Positions 29,201 to 36,987 of a stretch of 64,000 nt of DNA are shown one piece after another. How positions within the stretch are numbered: position 1 is the first letter of the stretch; every line of letters starts with the position of its first letter. Origin of the DNA: JBGRPZ01 sp041725955 (GTDB lineage: Bacteria > Bacteroidota > Bacteroidia > Bacteroidales > JBGRPZ01); the NCBI GenBank assembly GCA_041725955.1, contig JBGRQE010000004.1:1-64000 (forward strand), in the 5' to 3' direction. The translations under genes and the position numbers were made by a program. The notes below the pieces were generated by a model that was not told where the DNA came from, searched no databases, and worked only from the letters and a program-made list of their open reading frames with translations.

Positions 29201-30612
29201 CTGGTGTTAACGTATGGACTGAAGTGAGCTTTGAAGTTGGTTCTGGTTTGCACAAACTAACTTGGGAATTTGCAAAGGATGCTTCTGGTAAAATTGGCGC
29301 TGATGCAATTTGGATTGACGACATATTTATTACCAACTATGAACTTTATTCAGACAAGGATGCCCCAGAGCTACTATCTGTAAAAGGTTTAAGAGGAGTG
29401 GTTAATGAAGATTCTAAAGTGCAAATCTCTGTTCAAGATCGTTCGGAAGTAGCTTCAATCAAGGCAGTTGTAAAACTAGGTGATAAGCAAAAAGAATACG
29501 ACTTGATCAAAGATACACGCTTATACGAATTCAATAAATCAACTTGGTCTTTCACTCTTCCTGCAGAAGCAAGTCCTGTAAAAGGAATTTGTCAGTTCGT
29601 TTTAACTGATAACAAAGGTAATATTAGCCATTCATCTGTTTGTGCTTCTTCTTTTGCAAAGGTTAAATCTCTATCTGATAACTTTGAAACTAAAGACTTC
29701 TCGAAGTTGGATTATACCTTTGAAGGAGATGTTAACTGGACTGTTACAGAGGTTGAAGGTTCATATGTGGCAGAGTCTGGATCGATTACGCATAATCAAA
29801 AGACATCTTTGATTCTAAACGAAGATTTTGTTATTGATGGAAGTGTATCATTCGATTTTAAAGTTTCGTGCGAGAAGAAATATGATAATCTACAGCTTTA
29901 TGTTGATGATGAGTTGATTAATACTTGGTCTGGTGTTTATGATTGGAGAAGTTCTGGTGATATTGCTATTGCTGCAGGTGTACACAAGATTGAGTGGAGA
30001 TATTCTAAAGATAATGATAACTCAAGTGCTTTAGATAAAGCTTGGGTAGATAATATTGTAATTAATGGAGTTGACGATCAAAATCAATTCACTGCAATTG
30101 CAAAACCTAAATTTGTATCCGAGCCTTCTAAATCGGGGGTTGTAGGTACAGAGTATGATTATACTTTAAAAGTGGAAGATCCTAACGGATTCTTACTTTC
30201 TGTTAGCGAAACTAAACTTCCAAACTGGCTTACTATTACTAAGATTGATGAAACTAGCTATCGTGTTTCGGGTATTCCAAACAGAGCGGGTTCATTTATC
30301 TTAAGTTTAACTGCTTCTAACGGTTTTACCACTGAAACTCAGGAAGCAACTATCGTAATTACTGAAAAACCAGTTGGTTTAGACGAGACTGCAAATATGA
30401 CTATTGTGGCTTATCCTAACCCTGTAATTGAAAGTCTACACTTTAACAAAACCTACACAGAAGTAGCTGTGTGTAACATTCAGGGACAGAGATTACTTAC
30501 TGCAGTAAATTGCAATAAAGTAAACTTAAGTACCCTCGAAGGAGGTGTTTATCTTGTAATTGTTAAGGATCGTGCTGGCAACATATTACGTAAGAAAATT
30601 ATAAAAAAGTAA
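26227..30612 (+). CDS. Gingipain-like C25 cysteine peptidase with T9SS tail
   Basis: 1461 residues. A signal peptide (1-25) is followed by a C25 propeptide-like region (about 26-215) and the peptidase C25 domain (about 232-600). The catalytic pair is visible: H436 in YYTGHG, and C469 in NCCLSGNF, which lines up with the gingipain C-x-N-G-D-F site; C468 is adjacent. Ig-like/CARDB segments follow, then two adhesin-like jelly-roll modules (DDFESGDISF near 905; DNFETKDFSKLDY near 1155), a putative Ig domain (GVVGTEYDYTLKVEDPNGF near 1305) and a type A T9SS sorting domain (VAYPNPVIESLHF to the end). It is presumably surface-attached or released, cleaving proteins; specificity cannot be told from sequence. 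Confidence 0.9.
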   Translation: MKKRYIKYFLLICAFALSISSQSMAENFQLIENNKKGMKIHLQLKKVDVQSVTKDEYSFSRVFIPGAYPTGDVGGPELPVINRLIEIPNGVEVKASVIEGKKYNVDLTEESKSKYLFPLQMSASKAGSIDGDFAFKPSLYKNYVKTRGVSNTPKVEILGSMRGKKIALLSYSPVSYDFEKGALQQVLSADIQLEFIGEANDEVNPALYSPYFENVYGQLLNNRSINPDKFWNVPVKMLIVTVKGYESQIQELVNWKIQRGFDVELAFKEDIGATKEEIAAWIKKQYDNATPKNPAPTFLLMVGDSYDVPAFEGKYTDKATDLYYASVDGDEFPEMFYGRISVSSAEELTAVINKTIKYEKAQFTDPNYLTKAEFIAGIDEQNQWHEKVGKPAVSYITNNYYTPVNGYTDVKQYVGPYSGYDTRLEEGNGFVYYTGHGLVTEWIEPKVTVEKASALTNKGIPSFVVANCCLSGNFGEAISLSEAFLRNAEGGAVGYIGSAPTSYWFEDFYWAVGAFAMKGNNDGYIPTVAESSLGAFDALFTKDNMVGDAVRFYGNLAVTQAHTQNFPTHKSSWYYWEAYNYSGDPSVSMYNGIPKGITADCQSIVLGSDKAFISGEKGAYVAVSQNNVLLGAGLIGESGKLTLPITPVNAVGEVDFVATKSGKKPTINKVSVIEIDGPYCQVLSYKVFDVEGNEVSEINANENYDLLFEVKNYGKTKATAASFVPKVIDDNILISDLSAIQIGEIEAGDAVWAKSNLRIKVGSFVEDQTVGTFALTLKEGSETWLNTLSKKINAPKLQYTACFAKKGIPMSGQKRQFVYEVVNIGHATLKGIAKTISFTGVNATSVNQDLDFSTLAVGEKKKIRVETTFENASAYKKGSAILHLTSENLAKQDLRFFFSFNVFDDFESGDISFNDYIMSDDSKPWKVVNDDFYTGRYSLRSPEVKDNSSNSISTMVRMTGLSEIKFAFYTEIEDNNDFLRFLVDGKEYGKWSGVNVWTEVSFEVGSGLHKLTWEFAKDASGKIGADAIWIDDIFITNYELYSDKDAPELLSVKGLRGVVNEDSKVQISVQDRSEVASIKAVVKLGDKQKEYDLIKDTRLYEFNKSTWSFTLPAEASPVKGICQFVLTDNKGNISHSSVCASSFAKVKSLSDNFETKDFSKLDYTFEGDVNWTVTEVEGSYVAESGSITHNQKTSLILNEDFVIDGSVSFDFKVSCEKKYDNLQLYVDDELINTWSGVYDWRSSGDIAIAAGVHKIEWRYSKDNDNSSALDKAWVDNIVINGVDDQNQFTAIAKPKFVSEPSKSGVVGTEYDYTLKVEDPNGFLLSVSETKLPNWLTITKIDETSYRVSGIPNRAGSFILSLTASNGFTTETQEATIVITEKPVGLDETANMTIVAYPNPVIESLHFNKTYTEVAVCNIQGQRLLTAVNCNKVNLSTLEGGVYLVIVKDRAGNILRKKIIKK

Positions 30613-30740
30613 TAACCTAGGTAGGTTTATTATTACGGCAGAATTTAACCCTAACAGTATTCTAGCATTCTTCAGATATTATTCAGAAGGATGTTAGATG
30701 CTGTTTTCGCATAAAATTATCAATCTTAAATACATTTCTT

Positions 30741-31679
30741 ATGAACAGAACTTTTATAACCCTTTTGTTTACGGCTCTGAGTATGATCGCTTTTGGTCAG
30801 AATAGGGGAGCTCAACTTTCTTTTTCGACGGCGGAATTAAACTTTGGTGATGTTGAATTAAACCAAAGCATAACCAAAACCGTAACTATTACTAATGCAG
30901 GAGATGCTCCATGGTATCCAGGTTCAGCAACTTTGACAGAGCCTTTTAAGGTTGAGACTATGCCAGGTATGGTATCTCCAAAGGCAACTTTTGACCTAAA
31001 TATCGTATTCACTCCAACAGCTGAAGGCGATTTCTCTCAGGATATAACTTTCTCTGGTAATCATACCAATCAAGATGCTTCATGTGCCATCAAAGGAAAA
31101 GGTATTGCTGCAACACCAAAAGCAATTATCGAATTTTCTGCAGCAGAGCTTGATTTTAGTGATGTTGAATTGAATCAGAGTGTAACCAAAACCGTAACTA
31201 TTACCAATACTGGCGATATGCCTTGGTTCCCAGGTTCTGCAACAATTGTTGCGCCATTCAAGATTGAAACTATGCCAGGTATGGTATCTCCAAAGGCAAC
31301 TTTTGATTTAAATATAATCTTTACTCCTACAGAAGAAGGCGACTTTGGTCAGTTTATGACCTTCTCGGGTAATCATAGCAATCAAAATGTTTCTTGTGCC
31401 ATCAAAGGAAAAGGTATTAAAACTAATGTTGGACTAAATGAATTACAGGCTATGAATATAAAGATTGGTCCTAATCCATTTGAGGATAATTTGAAGGTAG
31501 TCTCTGATTTTGATATCGAGAACATTACTATTTTTGATGTAAACGGACGTATCCTAAAGTCTGTTCCGGTAGGAACCAAAGAATATACGCTAAATCTTAG
31601 CGAATTAAACCAAGGCGTTTATCTAATTCATATGAAAAATAGAGAAGGTTCTTGTGTTAAAAAATTAATAAAGAAGTAA
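30741..31679 (+). CDS. Secreted Ig-like protein with two near-identical repeats and T9SS tail
   Basis: 312 residues. After a signal peptide (1-19) come two tandem modules of 104 residues (26-129 and 130-about 232). They belong to the choice-of-anchor D / abnormal-spindle-like group (AELNFGDVELNQS, FTPTAEGDF, CAIKGKGI). The copies share long identical runs such as ETMPGMVSPKATFDLNI. A type A T9SS sorting domain (KIGPNPFEDNLKVV ... GVYLIHMKNREGSCVKKLI) closes the protein. No catalytic motif is visible, so a structural, stalk or accessory role is likely. It follows the C25 gene by 128 nt and has a strong terminator, so it may be the last gene of that unit. Confidence 0.82.
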   Translation: MNRTFITLLFTALSMIAFGQNRGAQLSFSTAELNFGDVELNQSITKTVTITNAGDAPWYPGSATLTEPFKVETMPGMVSPKATFDLNIVFTPTAEGDFSQDITFSGNHTNQDASCAIKGKGIAATPKAIIEFSAAELDFSDVELNQSVTKTVTITNTGDMPWFPGSATIVAPFKIETMPGMVSPKATFDLNIIFTPTEEGDFGQFMTFSGNHSNQNVSCAIKGKGIKTNVGLNELQAMNIKIGPNPFEDNLKVVSDFDIENITIFDVNGRILKSVPVGTKEYTLNLSELNQGVYLIHMKNREGSCVKKLIKK

Positions 31680-31710
31680 GCTTCTTTATGATATTTTGCG
31701 TTTTAATTTG

Positions 31711-31750
31711 AAGCAAACCTCTTCTGCAATATGAAGAGGTTTGCTTTTTT
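31711..31750 (+). terminator. Terminator after the secreted-protein cluster
   Basis: A 14-bp stem AAGCAAACCTCTTC / GAAGAGGTTTGCTT with an 8-nt loop is followed by a T run. Confidence 0.92.
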
Positions 31751-31880
31751 TATGCTCTATAATTAAGCATTTACTTCAAGAAGTTGACCCATACTAAGTA
31801 TAAGCACGAGGTTTTATAGTAGTTTATGCCATTGATTTAAGTAGTGAAAGTGAATAAGCCTGCCCATGGATGTCATACTT

Positions 31881-31968
31881 GACGCACCGTCATCTGCAAG
31901 CTGACGCACCGTCATCTGTAAGCTGACGCAGGGTCAGGTGTGAGCTGACGCAGGGTCAGGTGTGTGTT
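31881..31968. repeat. Tandem array of four 22-bp repeats
   Basis: Copies start at 31881, 31903, 31925 and 31947. The first two read GACGCACCGTCATCTG plus an AAGCT end, and the last two read GACGCAGGGTCAGGTGTG. Each begins inside a dyad, TGACG-cac-CGTCA in the first pair and the weaker TGAC/GTCA in the second. There are no spacers and no gene overlap. The rest of 31751-32115 shows nothing else I can support. Confidence 0.88.
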
Positions 31969-32115
31969 CCATTGCCATGAAATTTCTATTGCTAGTAATG
32001 GTTTGTTCATACACAGCACCAGCTTTGTTGCATACTGCGCCATAGAATAGAGAGATATTAGGAGAAAGAGCCAGAAAGTAGGGATAAAGGAGTTGAACAC
32101 AATAACCATTCGTGG

Positions 32116-32156
32116 TAAAAAAGGAAAGGGATTTTCATTAATATGAAAACCCCTTT
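32116..32156 (-). terminator. Terminator of the M20 peptidase gene
   Basis: On the minus strand AAAGGGGTTTTCAT pairs with ATGAAAATCCCTTT (one G-U) and is followed by CCTTTTTT. Confidence 0.85.
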
Positions 32157-32179
32157 TCAGTATAAGATCTATAAAAATC

Positions 32180-33553
32180 CTACTTCTTCAATTCTTCAAT
32201 AAAGTATTTGTAGAAGTTAGGAATAGTTTCAATTCCTTTGAAGAAATTAGATACTTGGTAACTTTCGTTTGGCGAGTGAATTGCATCAGCATCCAAACCA
32301 AATCCCATAAGAATAGATTTAATACCAAGAACATCTTCGAAAGTAGAGATAATTGGAATACTACCACCCGAACGAACAGGAATAGCTCTTCTTCCAAAGC
32401 TATCTTGAAATGCTCTGTCGGCAGCCTTATAAGCAGGAAGAGTAGTTGGAGCAACATAAGCCTGTCCGCCGTGAAGAGGAGTAACTACTACCTTCACGCT
32501 TTTAGGAGCTGCAGCTTCAAAGTATTCCTTAAACATAAGAGCAATCTTTTCGTGGTTTTGGTTAGCAACCAAACGACTTGAAATTTTGGCGTGAGCTTTT
32601 GAAGGAAGTACAGTTTTTGCACCTTCTCCGGTATATCCACCCCAAATACCGCAAATATCGAAGGTTGGGCGAATTCCAGTGCGTTCGTTCGTACTGAATC
32701 CTTTTTCGCCTTCAAGTTCTTCAACCTTAATGCCCGCTTTGTATTCTTCTTCGCTGTATGGAGCTTCGGCCATAAGCTCGCGCTCTTCTTGGCTACATTC
32801 CAAAACGTCGTCATAAAAACCAGGAATGGTAATGTGTTTATTCTCATCCATGCAGTCGCTAATCATATTACAAAGAACGTTAATAGGATTTGCTACAGCA
32901 CCACCAAATAAACCACTATGAAGGTCGTGACTAGGTCCGGTCACTTCAACTTCCCAGTATGAAAGTCCACGAAGTCCGGTAGTAATGGTAGGCGTGTTTT
33001 CATTAATCATACCCGTGTCAGAAACAAGAATAACATCAGCCTTAAGCATTTCCTTGTTTTCTTCGCACCATTTACCTAAGCTAGGAGACCCGATTTCTTC
33101 TTCACCTTCAATCATAAATTTCACGTTGCAAGGCAATTGATTGGTTTTTACCAAGTATTCAAATGCTTTTGCATGCATAAAACCCTGACCTTTGTCGTCG
33201 TTAGCACCACGAGCATAGATTCTTCCATTTCTAATTTCTGGTTCAAAAGGATCTGATTCCCAAAGATCAATAGGATCAACAGGCATCACATCATAATGAG
33301 CATAAACCAATACTGTAGGCAAGGAAGGGTCAATTATCTTTTCACCATAAGCAACAGGATGGCCTTCGGTAGGGTAAACTTGAGCTTTATCTGCCCCAGC
33401 ATCAAGCATGCATTTAACCCATTGCTCGGCACAACGTTGCATGTCGTCTTTATGTTCCGACTGAGAGCTAATAGATGGAATTCTTATTAGTTCAAAAAGT
33501 TCTGACAGGAATCTGTCTTTATTTTCTTCGATGTATTGTTTAATGTCTTTCAT
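32180..33553 (-). CDS. M20-family metallo-dipeptidase
   Basis: 457 residues, with no signal peptide, so cytoplasmic. Zinc ligands of the M20 family are visible: H86 and D88 in YAHYDVMPVDP, ARGANDDKGQ, the catalytic base in IEGEEEIGS, then SDTGM and a C-terminal HSPNESY. The dimerisation domain lies about 185-350 (GPSHDLHSGLFGG). It resembles the carnosinase/PepV-like group that hydrolyses dipeptides. It is a single gene, divergent from gap, with its own terminator. Confidence 0.9.
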   Translation of the reverse strand: MKDIKQYIEENKDRFLSELFELIRIPSISSQSEHKDDMQRCAEQWVKCMLDAGADKAQVYPTEGHPVAYGEKIIDPSLPTVLVYAHYDVMPVDPIDLWESDPFEPEIRNGRIYARGANDDKGQGFMHAKAFEYLVKTNQLPCNVKFMIEGEEEIGSPSLGKWCEENKEMLKADVILVSDTGMINENTPTITTGLRGLSYWEVEVTGPSHDLHSGLFGGAVANPINVLCNMISDCMDENKHITIPGFYDDVLECSQEERELMAEAPYSEEEYKAGIKVEELEGEKGFSTNERTGIRPTFDICGIWGGYTGEGAKTVLPSKAHAKISSRLVANQNHEKIALMFKEYFEAAAPKSVKVVVTPLHGGQAYVAPTTLPAYKAADRAFQDSFGRRAIPVRSGGSIPIISTFEDVLGIKSILMGFGLDADAIHSPNESYQVSNFFKGIETIPNFYKYFIEELKK

Positions 33554-33732
33554 AACTTCTTTATCTACCTTAAAAAAACAGAGGGTAAAGGTAAAAAAAT
33601 ACTAGTGATTTTTTACATTTGTTGACCTAAATCTCATCAAGAGATTTATTGAATTGAATTGGGCAGGCGTTTAGCATAAAGAGAGTCTTTGTGCATAATA
33701 TAAAGTAACGCTGAACTTTAAATATTTTGGAG

Positions 33733-34746
33733 ATGGAAAAAATTAGAATCGCCATTAATGGATTCGGAAGAATTGGTCGTGTATTTTTACGTCAAGCTTC
33801 CAAGAAAACCAATATGGAGGTAGTTGCCATTAACGATGTGGCAGAGGTGGATGCATTAGGTCATTTACTTAAATATGATTCTGTGCACCGTGCGTTTCCT
33901 GGAACAGTAAAGGTTGAAGGAGAAGATTTGGTAGTGAATGGACAGGAAATTAAGGTGCTTCATGAACCAGATCCTTCAAAATTACCGTGGAGAGAGATGA
34001 AGGTAGATGTCGTTATCGAAAGTACGGGTTTGTTTACACACCGTAAAGACGCTATCAGACATGTTGAAGAAGCAGGAGCTCGTAAGGTAATAGTTTCTGC
34101 TCCGGCACAAGATGAAACCGATTCAGTAAAGTTTGTTGTTTTGGGAGTTAATGATCATATTATCGATCGCGATGAGAAGATCATTTCAAACGCCTCATGT
34201 ACAACAAATAATGTTGCTCCGTTAATAAAGATCCTAGACGGCTTTTGGGGGATAGAAAAAGGTTTTATCTCAACCGTTCACTCTTATACGAAAGATCAGA
34301 ATTTGATTGATGCTCCACACCGCGATTTTCGCAGAGGAAGAGCCGCAGCTTATAGCATTGTTCCAACAACTACAGGAGCCGCAAAGGCTTCTACAAAGAT
34401 ATTTCCTCACCTAATCAATAATCTTGGAGGTGGCGGAATTCGGGTTCCTGTTCCCGATGGTTCTCTTACAGAATTAACTTGTACATTAAGAAAACCAGCT
34501 TCTGTTGAAGACATAAATAATGCATTCAAAGAAGCTTCACAATCATCAATGAAAGGGATTTTAGAATATACTGAAGACCCTATCGTTTCGGTAGATGTGT
34601 TGGGAAATACTCATTCGGCATTGTTCGATTCTAAGCTTACCGCAGTTTTGGGGGATAAAAATAAACTGGTAAAGGTTGTTGCATGGTATGACAATGAAAT
34701 GGGGTATTCAACACGACTGGTTGAATTAATAGAGAAATTCGTCTAG
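33733..34746 (+). CDS. gap: Glyceraldehyde-3-phosphate dehydrogenase, type I
   Basis: 337 residues from the ATG at 33733 (an in-frame TTG lies 6 nt upstream). The NAD-binding N-terminus IRIAINGFGRIGR, the catalytic cysteine C156 in SNASCTTN, and the C-terminal WYDNEMGYSTR are all present. It catalyses phosphorylating oxidation of glyceraldehyde 3-phosphate in glycolysis and gluconeogenesis. It stands alone, with a terminator close behind. Bacteroidota often have more than one gap gene; nothing here tells which copy this is. Confidence 0.95.
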   Translation: MEKIRIAINGFGRIGRVFLRQASKKTNMEVVAINDVAEVDALGHLLKYDSVHRAFPGTVKVEGEDLVVNGQEIKVLHEPDPSKLPWREMKVDVVIESTGLFTHRKDAIRHVEEAGARKVIVSAPAQDETDSVKFVVLGVNDHIIDRDEKIISNASCTTNNVAPLIKILDGFWGIEKGFISTVHSYTKDQNLIDAPHRDFRRGRAAAYSIVPTTTGAAKASTKIFPHLINNLGGGGIRVPVPDGSLTELTCTLRKPASVEDINNAFKEASQSSMKGILEYTEDPIVSVDVLGNTHSALFDSKLTAVLGDKNKLVKVVAWYDNEMGYSTRLVELIEKFV

Positions 34747-34776
34747 AAGCGTTGTTACTGACTGTTTATAATAAAT

Positions 34777-34828
34777 AATTCCATTAGGTTATTGTTGAAA
34801 GACTTGCATAATCTAATGGAATTTTATT
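34777..34828 (+). terminator. Terminator of gap
   Basis: AATTCCATTAG pairs with CTAATGGAATT across a loop that itself holds a short GTTAT/ATAAT extension; TTTATTATT follows. Confidence 0.7.
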
Positions 34829-34982
34829 ATTCAGACATGTCACTTCTAAATAGGTTTTTTGATTAACCTAAAAGATTATTCATATTTTGAGAACATATTT
34901 TGTATAGTTATTATATCGGAAAATTAAATAGTTATGAATGTGTAAAAAGGGGTTGTTATTACTTTATTAAATTAGACATGGA

Positions 34983-35351
34983 ATGAAAAAAGACATTTTA
35001 CTTGTTGAAGATAATTTGTTAAATCAGAAACTTGTCATTACTATTCTGAAAAAAGCTGAATATTCATTTGATATTGCTCAAAATGGGCTCGAGGCTGTGA
35101 AAAAAGCCTCACAGAAAAGATATCGTATGATATTAATGGATATACAAATGCCACATATGGATGGGTTGCAGGCGACAAGACACATACGAAAGTACGAATG
35201 TATAAATGGGATTAATCCTACACCTATTTATGCAGTTACTGCCTATACAGAAGATTACGACGTTGAAAGATTTTTTGAGGCAGGAATTAATGATTTTATA
35301 AGAAAACCTTTTACCTTTCGGCAATTAATTGACTTTATAAAAAAGGATTAA
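34983..35351 (+). CDS. Single-domain response regulator
   Basis: 122 residues, a receiver domain only. The acidic pair E9-D10, phospho-acceptor D53 (LMDIQMPHMDG), T86 and K108 (RKPF) are all in place, so it should be phosphorylatable. There is no output domain and no sensor kinase gene nearby. The type, with NQK and DIQMPHMDG, is that of receivers found at the end of hybrid kinases, so it may be a phospho-shuttle from a kinase encoded elsewhere (inference). mazG begins 12 nt downstream, probably co-transcribed. Confidence 0.88.
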   Translation: MKKDILLVEDNLLNQKLVITILKKAEYSFDIAQNGLEAVKKASQKRYRMILMDIQMPHMDGLQATRHIRKYECINGINPTPIYAVTAYTEDYDVERFFEAGINDFIRKPFTFRQLIDFIKKD

Positions 35352-35363
35352 AATCATCTTGTT

Positions 35364-36134
35364 ATGAAAGCTAAATTAGAAGCATTTGAAAGATTGTTGT
35401 CTGTAATGAATGATCTTAGAGCTCAATGTCCATGGGATAAAAAGCAAACTTTGGAATCATTGAGATATCTAACCATTGAAGAAACATACGAGTTGTCAGA
35501 TGCAATTTTAAATGGAGATTCGAATGAAATAAAGAAAGAATTGGGCGATTTGATGCTTCATATTGTTTTTTATTCAAAGATTGCTTCAGAAACCAATGAT
35601 TTTGATATAGCTGATGTTTGTAATGGGATATGTGAAAAACTAATTCGCAGACATCCTCATATTTATAGTGATGTAAAAGTTAAAAATGCTGATGAAGTAA
35701 AAGATAATTGGGAAGCCATTAAATTAAAAGAAGGAAACAAATCAGTATTAAGTGGGGTGCCTTCTTCATTACCACCTTTAGTAAAAGCTTTCCGAATTCA
35801 AGAAAAAGCCAGAGGTGTCGGCTTCGATTGGGATAATAAAGACCAAGTTTGGGAAAAAGTCCTGGAAGAACTCGATGAATTTAAAGCCGAGATTGATGCC
35901 AATAGTGCAAAAGAAGTTCAAGAAGCAGAATTAGGTGATCTTATTTTTTCATTGGTGAATTATTCACGCTTTATTGACCTTAATCCTGAAGATGCGTTGG
36001 AAAGAACCAATAAGAAGTTTATAAAGAGATTCCAATATTTAGAAGAAGAGTCGAAAAAACTTGGTAAGTCCTTACGCGATATGACTCTTGGTGAGATGGA
36101 TGATATCTGGAATAGAGCCAAATTAGAAGAATAA
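35364..36134 (+). CDS. mazG: Nucleoside triphosphate pyrophosphohydrolase
   Basis: 256 residues, with two tandem MazG domains. The first (about 8-120) has CPWDKKQTLESLRYLTIEETYELSDAI and ELGDLMLHIVFYSKI. The second (about 145-250) has GFDWDNKDQVWEKVLEELDEFKAE and ELGDLIFSLVNYSRF. The paired Glu/Asp motifs bind Mg2+. The enzyme hydrolyses non-canonical or excess NTPs to NMP and pyrophosphate. The length and domain order are those of E. coli-type MazG. Confidence 0.93.
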   Translation: MKAKLEAFERLLSVMNDLRAQCPWDKKQTLESLRYLTIEETYELSDAILNGDSNEIKKELGDLMLHIVFYSKIASETNDFDIADVCNGICEKLIRRHPHIYSDVKVKNADEVKDNWEAIKLKEGNKSVLSGVPSSLPPLVKAFRIQEKARGVGFDWDNKDQVWEKVLEELDEFKAEIDANSAKEVQEAELGDLIFSLVNYSRFIDLNPEDALERTNKKFIKRFQYLEEESKKLGKSLRDMTLGEMDDIWNRAKLEE

Positions 36135-36169
36135 GAGCTTGTTGTTTATTGAATAATAGGTGTATATAC

Positions 36170-36215
36170 ATAAACAAAACGAAGCTATTCAGAAGAATAG
36201 CTTCGTTTTGTTTAT
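36170..36215. terminator. Very strong bidirectional terminator
   Basis: A perfect 21-bp stem (AAACAAAACGAAGCTATTC and its complement plus two more pairs) with loop AGAA lies between the converging mazG and peroxiredoxin genes. It is nearer to mazG (36 nt from its stop) and ends 77 nt short of the peroxiredoxin stop. Confidence 0.93.
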
Positions 36216-36292
36216 TATAAATAAGTTGTTCTTTATAGATTCGATAGGTGGTACGATAATAGTTGCACCTATTATAATTAAATGCTGTTTTC

Positions 36293-36925
36293 TTAGTGGT
36301 TTGCCAAGTAATCACTAACACCATCTGCTGTAGGTTTCATTGCATCTTCCCCAGGTTTCCAGTTTGCAGGACAAACTTCACCATTTTCTTCAAAGAATTG
36401 AAGAGCATCTACCATTCTTATAGATTCATCAACACTTCTTCCTAAGGGCAAATCATTTACTACTTGATGGCGAACTATTCCTTGCTTATCTATAAGGAAT
36501 AAACCTCTGTAGGCGACAGCTTCTCCTTGGAATTCCATTTCACCGTCTTCGTTGTACACATATTCTCCTGCCAGAACGTCGTAGTTTTCGGCAATGGTTT
36601 TTGATAAGTCGGAAACCAATGGGAATTTGACGCCTTTAATTCCACCGTCTTTTCTTTCTGTATTTAGCCATGCCCAGTGAGAAAACTTGGAGTCGATTGA
36701 ACAACCAACTACAGCAACGTTTCTTTTGTCAAACTCCTCTATTTTATCTTGAAATGCAATTATCTCTGTAGGGCATACAAAGGTAAAGTCTAAAGGATAA
36801 AAGAAAAAGAGTACATGCTTTTTTCCAATGTATTGTTCTAATGAAAACTTTTCAACAAATTCTCCTCCGTTTATTACTGCATCTGATTCAAATAAAGGTG
36901 CTTTTTTCCCAACTAATACTGACAT
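36293..36925 (-). CDS. 2-Cys peroxiredoxin (AhpC/Prx1 type)
   Basis: 210 residues. The peroxidatic cysteine C51 is in DFTFVCPTEI, and the resolving cysteine C185 is in GEVCPANW near the C-terminus. It reduces hydrogen peroxide and organic peroxides in the cytoplasm. The reductant is not identifiable: no ahpF, and no thioredoxin other than the exported Omp28-like protein, is in the window. A -7 element, TAAATTTG on the minus strand, lies at 36954-36961. Confidence 0.93.
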   Translation of the reverse strand: MSVLVGKKAPLFESDAVINGGEFVEKFSLEQYIGKKHVLFFFYPLDFTFVCPTEIIAFQDKIEEFDKRNVAVVGCSIDSKFSHWAWLNTERKDGGIKGVKFPLVSDLSKTIAENYDVLAGEYVYNEDGEMEFQGEAVAYRGLFLIDKQGIVRHQVVNDLPLGRSVDESIRMVDALQFFEENGEVCPANWKPGEDAMKPTADGVSDYLANH

Positions 36926-36953
36926 AATTTTATAAATTTTGAACTGATTATTA

Positions 36954-36961
36954 CAAATTTA
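36954..36961 (-). promoter_or_regulatory. -7 element of the peroxiredoxin promoter
   Basis: TAAATTTG on the minus strand matches TAnnTTTG and lies 28 nt upstream of the ATG. No clear -33 element. Confidence 0.45.
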
Positions 36962-36987
36962 TTTTGTGTCTTTATGCGAATTATTTC

